From Cupriavidus malaysiensis (GTDB taxonomy: Bacteria > Pseudomonadota > Gammaproteobacteria > Burkholderiales > Burkholderiaceae): DNA of 64,000 nt. A program made the position numbers and the translations under genes. Below are positions 59,629-64,000 of the stretch, one piece after another. The number at the start of each line of letters is the position of its first letter. Position 1 is the stretch's first letter. The DNA is taken from assembly GCF_001854325.1 (NCBI RefSeq), contig NZ_CP017755.1, positions 1,984,001-2,048,000 on the forward strand. The letters run 5' to 3'. Below the pieces are notes generated by a model, which worked only from the letters and a program-made list of their open reading frames with translations, made no database searches and was not told the DNA's origin.

Positions 59629-60408
59629 TCAGACCTGCAGGATGGAGGAGACCAGCAATTGGGTGTAGGGATGCTGCGGATCGTCGAGGACCTGGTCGGT
59701 CAGGCCGCTCTCGACCACGCGGCCACCCTGCATCACCAGCGTGCGGTGCGCCAGCAGGCGCGCCACGGCGAGGTCGTGGGTGACGATGATGGCGGCCAGG
59801 CCGAGGTCGCCGACCAGGCGGCGCAGCAGGTCCAGCAGGCGTGCCTGCACCGACACGTCGAGCGAGGCGGTCGGCTCGTCCATGAAGACCAGGCGCGGAT
59901 GCGTGACCAGGTTGCGGGCGATCTGCAGCCGCTGCTGCATGCCGCCGGAGAAGGAAGCCGGCGCGTCGTCGAGGCGGCCGAGGTCGATCTCCATCTTCTC
60001 CAGCCAGGCACCCGCCGCGGCGCGCAGGTCGCCGTAGTGGCGCTCGCCCACCGCCATCAGCCGCTCGGCGATGTTGGCGCCGGCGCTGACCTGCATGCGC
60101 AGGCCGTCGCGCGCGTGCTGGCGCACGAAGCCCCAGTCGGTGCGCGCCAGCAGGCGCAGCCGCGCGCTCGACAGCGTGGCCAGGTCGGTCATGCCCTGTT
60201 CGCGCACATCGTAGTGCAGGCTGCCCGACTGCGGCGGCGCCTGCATCGACACCGCCTGCAGCAGCGTGCTCTTGCCCGAGCCGGACTCGCCGACCACGCA
60301 CAGCACTTCGCCGGGATAGAGGTCGAAGCTCACGTGGTGGCAGCCATGCACGCCATCCCAGGTGCGGGTCACGTCCCGCACCGACAGCAGAGGACGGTCC
60401 GCGCTCAT
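59629..60408 (-). CDS. phnK: C-P lyase system ATP-binding protein PhnK
   Basis: This 259-residue ATPase binds the PhnGHIJ core and is needed for phosphonate breakdown in the cell. Walker A is [20 protein letters not shown], the signature is [20 protein letters not shown] and Walker B is [20 protein letters not shown]. The N-terminus [20 protein letters not shown] is typical. Its start overlaps the phnJ stop (ATGA), indicating translational coupling. Confidence 0.96.
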   Translation of the reverse strand: MSADRPLLSVRDVTRTWDGVHGCHHVSFDLYPGEVLCVVGESGSGKSTLLQAVSMQAPPQSGSLHYDVREQGMTDLATLSSARLRLLARTDWGFVRQHARDGLRMQVSAGANIAERLMAVGERHYGDLRAAAGAWLEKMEIDLGRLDDAPASFSGGMQQRLQIARNLVTHPRLVFMDEPTASLDVSVQARLLDLLRRLVGDLGLAAIIVTHDLAVARLLAHRTLVMQGGRVVESGLTDQVLDDPQHPYTQLLVSSILQV

Positions 60409-61340
60409 GCCGCGCCCTCCCCGCCATGCATGCCCTGCGTGCCGGCCTGCGCCTGCTGGCGTCCGGCGCAGTATTCCGTATCGGAGCAGACGAACAGGCG
60501 GGTGCCGCTGTCATCCATGATGATCTCGTCCAGGTAGCTGTCGGAGGCGCCGCACTGCGCGCAGCAGGTCGACCACTTCTCGACGGTGAAGGGATGGTCG
60601 TCGAAATCCAGGCTCTTGACGCTGGTATAGGGCGGCACGGCGTAGACGCGTTTCTCGCGCCCGGCGCCGAACAGCATCAGCGCGGGGCTGCGGTCGAGCT
60701 TGGGATTGTCGAACTTCGGGATCGGCGAGGGCCGCATCATGTAGCGCCCGTTGACCGTCACCGGATAGTCGTAGGTGGTGGCGATATGGCCGTGATGCGC
60801 GATGTCCTCGTAGAGCTTGACGTGCATGGCGCCGTACTCGGACAGCGCGTGCATGGTGCGCGTCTCGCGCTCGCTCGGCTCCAGCCAGCGCAGCGGCTCC
60901 GGGATCGGCACCTGGAACACCATGATCTGGCCTTCGGCCAGCGGCGTCTCGGGGATGCGGTGGCGCGTCTGCACGATGCTGGCCTGGGCGGTGCGCTCGG
61001 TGGTGCGCACCCCGGTCACGCGCGCGAAGAAGCGGCGGATGTTGATGGCGTTGGTGGTGTCGTCCGAGCCCTGGTCGATCACCTTGAGCACGTCCTGGCT
61101 GCCGATGATGGCGGCCGTGACCTGGATGCCCCCGGTGCCCCAGCCGTAGGGCAGCGGCATCTCGCGCCCGCCGAACGGCACCTGGTAGCCGGGAATGGCC
61201 ACGGCCTTGAGCAGCGCCCGGCGCAGCATGCGCTTGGTCGATTCGTCGAGATAGCCGAAGTTGTAGTGGGCGTCGCGCGCGGCGCTGTTGTCGGTCGGCG
61301 CCGGCGCGGCGGCGGCCTGGGTCGGGATGGCAGCGTTCAT
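60405..61340 (-). CDS. phnJ: Carbon-phosphorus lyase, radical SAM subunit PhnJ
   Basis: This 311-residue enzyme cleaves the C-P bond of 5-phosphoribosyl 1-methylphosphonate using an Fe-S cluster and S-adenosylmethionine. The cluster cysteines are Cys260, Cys263, Cys285 and Cys291, with spacing C-x2-C-x21-C-x5-C, exactly that of E. coli PhnJ. The glycyl-radical residue is Gly51 in [20 protein letters not shown], the equivalent of E. coli Gly32. About 19 extra N-terminal residues (Ala/Pro/Thr-rich) precede the family start. Its start overlaps the phnI stop (ATGA). All catalytic residues are kept. Confidence 0.97.
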   Translation of the reverse strand: MNAAIPTQAAAAPAPTDNSAARDAHYNFGYLDESTKRMLRRALLKAVAIPGYQVPFGGREMPLPYGWGTGGIQVTAAIIGSQDVLKVIDQGSDDTTNAINIRRFFARVTGVRTTERTAQASIVQTRHRIPETPLAEGQIMVFQVPIPEPLRWLEPSERETRTMHALSEYGAMHVKLYEDIAHHGHIATTYDYPVTVNGRYMMRPSPIPKFDNPKLDRSPALMLFGAGREKRVYAVPPYTSVKSLDFDDHPFTVEKWSTCCAQCGASDSYLDEIIMDDSGTRLFVCSDTEYCAGRQQAQAGTQGMHGGEGAA

Positions 61341-62470
61341 GCCAGCGTCTCCTCTTGCGTTGCGGCAGGCTGCGGCGCGGCGGCGGCCGGCGCCGGCGCG
61401 GCGGCCTCGCGCTCGGCGCGCAGGCGGCGCAGCAGCTCCAGGTTGGCCTGGAAGTCCACGTAGTGCGGCAGCTTCAAATGCTGCGTGAAGCCCGAGGCTT
61501 CGACATTGTCGCTGTGGTACAGCATGAACTCGACATCGTTGGCGGGCGCGTCGGCGGCTTCGCCCAGCTCTTCGGCGCGCATCGCGCGGTCGGCCAGGGC
61601 CATCGACATCGCCTTGCGCTCCCCATAGCCGAACACCAGGCCGTAGCCGCGCGTGAAACGCGGGCCGGCCTCGGCATTGCCGCTGAACTGGCTGACCATC
61701 TGGCACTCGGTCAGCTCGATCTCGCCGACGGTGACGGCAAAGCCCAGCTCTTCCACGAACAGCTCCACTTCCGCGCTGCCGTAGCGGATCTCGGCCGCGA
61801 ACGGGTGCGAATTGCCGTAGCCGCGCTGGGTCGAGTAACCCATCGACAGCAGGAAGCCCTCGTCGGCGCGCGCCAGGTTCTGCAGGCGCGTGGCGCGCTC
61901 GGCCGGCAACGTCAGCGGCTCGCGCGTCAGGTCGCGCGGCGCGGGATCGCCGGCGGCCGGCAGGTCCGGCTCGATCAGCGCTTCGCGCTCCAGCAGCTCG
62001 GTCACGCGCGGCATGGCGGCCGCCAGCGGCACCTCGGCGGGCGGCAGCGGGTCGGCGACGCGCTCGGCTTCCAGGCTGAAGTCAAGCAGGCGCTGCGTGT
62101 AGTCATAGGTCGGGCCCAGCACCTGGCCGCCCGGCACGTCCTTGTAGGTGGACGAGATGCGGCGGCGCAACTGCATGGTGCCGGTATCGAGCGGCACCGT
62201 GTAGCCGAAACGCGGCAACGTGGTGCGGTAGGCGCGCAGCAGGAAGATGGCCTCGATCAGGTCGCCGGCCGCCTGCTTGATGGCCAGCGCGGCCAGGTGA
62301 GGATCGTGCAGCGAGCCCTCGGCCATCACGCGCGACACCGCCAGTGGCATCTGCTCGCGGATCTGCGCCAGGCTCAGTTCCGGCACGGCGGGATCGCCGC
62401 GCCGGTACTCGTCCAGCAAGCGATAGGAATTCAGGATGGCGCGCTCGCCTCCCTTGACGGCCACGTACAT
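61337..62470 (-). CDS. phnI: C-P lyase core subunit PhnI
   Basis: This 377-residue protein matches PhnI, the nucleosidase-like core subunit that with G, H and L transfers phosphonate to ATP-derived ribose. Recognisable segments are MYVAVKGGERAILNSYRLLD, QAAGDLIEAIFLLRAYRTTL, PRFGYTVPLDTGTMQLRRRI and LLSMGYSTQRGYGNSHPFA. The C-terminus ends in an Ala/Pro-rich tail. It begins 1 base after the phnH stop. Confidence 0.96.
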   Translation of the reverse strand: MYVAVKGGERAILNSYRLLDEYRRGDPAVPELSLAQIREQMPLAVSRVMAEGSLHDPHLAALAIKQAAGDLIEAIFLLRAYRTTLPRFGYTVPLDTGTMQLRRRISSTYKDVPGGQVLGPTYDYTQRLLDFSLEAERVADPLPPAEVPLAAAMPRVTELLEREALIEPDLPAAGDPAPRDLTREPLTLPAERATRLQNLARADEGFLLSMGYSTQRGYGNSHPFAAEIRYGSAEVELFVEELGFAVTVGEIELTECQMVSQFSGNAEAGPRFTRGYGLVFGYGERKAMSMALADRAMRAEELGEAADAPANDVEFMLYHSDNVEASGFTQHLKLPHYVDFQANLELLRRLRAEREAAAPAPAAAAPQPAATQEETLA

Positions 62471-62471
62471 C

Positions 62472-63095
62472 TCAGTCCTCCATGCGGGTGGTGCGCGGCA
62501 GCGCGCAGAAGCGCGCCCCGCTGGTCAGCATCAGGTCCACGCCGAGCGGGAAGCGCGCATGGTTGGCGCGCCATTGCGCGCGCAGCCCCGGCGGCAGTCC
62601 CTCCACCTGCAGCGCCTGGCGCTGGGCGATGCCGGGACCGCTCAGGCTCAGCGCCTCGCCCTGCTGCAGCGAGGCGACTTCCAGCAGCAGCGTGGCGGAG
62701 CGGTCCGGATAGGCCGGATCGCCCTGCGCGCAGGCCGACAGGGCCGGGGCGTCGAAGCCCGCCGGCACCGCCACGAACGCCGCCGCCGCGGGCGTGTCCA
62801 CCAGCGGGCACCCGCAGTGGAAACGCAGGAAATCGCGCGCGGCTGCCGGCACCTGCGCCGGCAGCCACACCGGCGTGTCGCCGTCGGCCAGCGTCAGCAG
62901 CAGCGCCGCCATGGCGGCGCCGAGACCCTGCGGCGCGCCGCAGGCGAGCGCGGGTGCCTGCACCCGCCCGGGGTGGGCCATGGCATCCAGGGCGGCACGG
63001 AACACCTGCTGCGCGTCGCCGACCGGGTCGTCGAAGCCGGCCACCAGGCCGGGACCGGCGCCACCGGGCGCCCGCAACTCCATCGTCTTGTCCAT
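62472..63095 (-). CDS. phnH: C-P lyase core subunit PhnH
   Basis: This 207-residue protein matches PhnH: VAGFDDPVGDAQQVFRAALD, AMAHPGRVQ, AALLLTLADGDTPVWL, CGCPLVDTPAAAAFVAVPAG and ANHARFPLGVDLMLTSGARF. PhnH pairs with PhnG in the core complex. Length is normal (E. coli 194). ATG at 63095 was preferred to the inner ATG at 63083 because it continues closely from phnG, whose stop is at 63097. Confidence 0.95.
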   Translation of the reverse strand: MDKTMELRAPGGAGPGLVAGFDDPVGDAQQVFRAALDAMAHPGRVQAPALACGAPQGLGAAMAALLLTLADGDTPVWLPAQVPAAARDFLRFHCGCPLVDTPAAAAFVAVPAGFDAPALSACAQGDPAYPDRSATLLLEVASLQQGEALSLSGPGIAQRQALQVEGLPPGLRAQWRANHARFPLGVDLMLTSGARFCALPRTTRMED

Positions 63096-63096
63096 C

Positions 63097-63624
63097 TCAG
63101 TCCTCGCCCCTGACCATGGTGAAGAAATCCACGCGCGTCTGCGCCGCCACGGCGGCCTCGGCCGCGCGCCGGGCCGCGTGCGCCTGCGCCAGCGGCGCCA
63201 GCACCTCGGCCTCGATGCGCGCCTGCCACGACGGCAGCTGCAGCAGGGCATCCAGCACGGCTGCCTGTTCGGCATGGCGCAGGCTGCGCCCCTGCACATA
63301 GGCCACGCCGACTGCGGCGCCCTCGCTGCCCTCGCCATCCAGCGTGACGGCGCAGCGGCTGACCGTGGTCTCGCCCAGGTTGAACTGCGCTCCGGTGCCC
63401 CCGGCACGCGCGCGCACCATCGCCATGCCGCACTCCGGCCGGCGCAGGAAGCGCCAGGACGGCAGGCCGCCGGCCTCGCGCAGGCGGCCGAAAGCCGTAT
63501 CCAGCGCCTCGTCTCCGGCCAGCGCCAGCACGCGCATCCAAGCCGCGCGCCCTGCCTGGCCAGGTGCCGCAGACGCCGCAGACGCCGCTCCGCCGTGCTG
63601 GCGGGGAATCCCGCTTTCGCTCAT
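63097..63624 (-). CDS. phnG: C-P lyase core subunit PhnG
   Basis: This 175-residue protein matches PhnG: RVLALAGDEALDTAFGRLRE, WRFLRRPECGMAMVRARAGG, TGAQFNLGETTVSRCAVTLD, VGVAYVQGRSLRHAEQAAVL and VDFFTMVRGED. PhnG is the first gene of the C-P lyase operon. Three start codons stand in a row (GTG, ATG, ATG from 63630); the last, at 63624, is best spaced from AGGGG. An Ala/Gly-rich N-terminal extension of about 25 residues precedes the family core. Confidence 0.95.
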   Translation of the reverse strand: MSESGIPRQHGGAASAASAAPGQAGRAAWMRVLALAGDEALDTAFGRLREAGGLPSWRFLRRPECGMAMVRARAGGTGAQFNLGETTVSRCAVTLDGEGSEGAAVGVAYVQGRSLRHAEQAAVLDALLQLPSWQARIEAEVLAPLAQAHAARRAAEAAVAAQTRVDFFTMVRGED

Positions 63625-63639
63625 CATCACCCCTATACG

Positions 63640-63653
63640 TCTATACGTTTAGA
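63640..63653. promoter_or_regulatory. Candidate PhnF operator
   Basis: TCTA-TACGTT-TAGA is an inverted repeat in the 166-base region between phnG and phnF, 16 bases before the phnG start. It overlaps a direct repeat, TATACGT at 63634 and 63642. PhnF-type GntR regulators bind such TCTA/TAGA-like palindromes. Assignment is by position and symmetry only. Confidence 0.45.
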
Positions 63654-63796
63654 TGTAAAATTACCACCAACGGCAGCACTACACCATAGGCGCATGAAGC
63701 TTTGATGACGCACCCGCGGCGGAGTCGGACTCCTCGCACGGCGGCGCCACGCGGCACCGCAATGAGGCAAAATCGCACAATGACGATGAATGCTTG

Positions 63797-64000
63797 ATGA
63801 CAGAAGGCAAGGCAATGGCCGAACAAGAAGTCGAACGGGGTTCCGGCGTAGCGGTGTGGCGCCAGATCGGCGAGGCGCTGGCGCACGATATCCGCACCAA
63901 GCTGTACGGGCCGGGCGAGCAGCTCCCGCCCGAACCGGAGCTGGCGGCGCGCTTCGCCGTCAACCGCCACACCATCCGGCGCGCCATGGGCGAACTGGAG
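63797..64000 (+). CDS. phnF: GntR family regulator PhnF, N-terminal part
   Basis: Only the first 68 codons are in the window. They read VAVWRQIGEALAHDIRTKLY, GPGEQLPPEPELAARFAVNR and HTIRRAMGELE, the GntR winged helix of the HutC/PhnF subfamily. PhnF represses C-P lyase genes or senses phosphonate. It is divergent from phnG. The start may be 63797 or an in-frame ATG at 63815. The ligand-binding UTRA domain lies beyond the window end. Confidence 0.93.
   Translation, partial: MTEGKAMAEQEVERGSGVAVWRQIGEALAHDIRTKLYGPGEQLPPEPELAARFAVNRHTIRRAMGELE

Overview
The window is GC-rich DNA with the gene content of a betaproteobacterium of the Burkholderiaceae. Cupriavidus or Ralstonia-like is my inference, from the many LysR regulators, a Bug/TctC periplasmic binding protein, a type-2 ArgC and the UPF0182 protein; no rRNA or other marker is present to confirm it. 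Most genes are ordinary chromosomal metabolism, transport and regulation. Two stretches look acquired or eroded: about 560-3450 and about 43540-45700.

Layout. 1-560 is the end of a sigma-54-dependent activator. 560-3450 is an eroded accessory stretch: an AT-rich tract, an IS5-family transposase tail, two doubtful small ORFs with strong hairpins, a small hypothetical protein, and a Phd/YefM-RelE/ParE toxin-antitoxin pair with its own promoter and operator. 3796-11889 holds a lipoprotein with an EF-hand-like loop, a UPF0182 membrane protein, an MFS carrier, a TetR regulator divergent from an O-methyltransferase, and a small membrane protein. 12076-17034 holds a class V PLP enzyme with RidA and a LysR regulator, then a second LysR regulator divergent from argC. 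17317-24397 holds a serine beta-lactamase-like hydrolase, a VOC protein, a leucine-dehydrogenase-type enzyme, a universal stress protein and the threonine catabolic pair kbl-tdh.

24524-29895 is a catabolic cluster: Bug solute-binding protein, acyl-CoA ligase, citryl-CoA-lyase-like enzyme and SDR, with a divergent IclR regulator. A 166-bp hairpin (MITE-like) element lies inside it. 30248-35474 holds a siderophore-interacting protein, a PadR regulator with a clear palindromic operator, a DsbA-like isomerase, a MetQ-like binding protein, a LuxR regulator and a small secreted protein with DPYTDG repeats. 35846-40276 is a secretion-oriented trio: a lipoprotein phosphodiesterase with a LamG-like domain, a 66-residue lipoprotein, and a Tat-exported phospholipase C. 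A LysR regulator, a PEP-mutase/isocitrate-lyase family enzyme and an alpha/beta hydrolase follow.

43540-45700 is repeat-dense: a truncated IS481-family transposase lies between two arms of a roughly 380-bp inverted repeat. 45699-56959 holds a HAD phosphatase, an M14-type peptidase, three alpha/beta hydrolases, a DHA2 multidrug transporter divergent from a LysR regulator, a Crp/Fnr regulator, an AGE-family epimerase and several small conserved proteins. 57041-64000 is the carbon-phosphorus lyase operon phnGHIJKLM, translationally coupled to a MOSC-domain gene and divergent from phnF, which runs off the window end. It should give growth on phosphonates as phosphorus source, but no phosphonate transporter genes, phnN or phnP are visible here.
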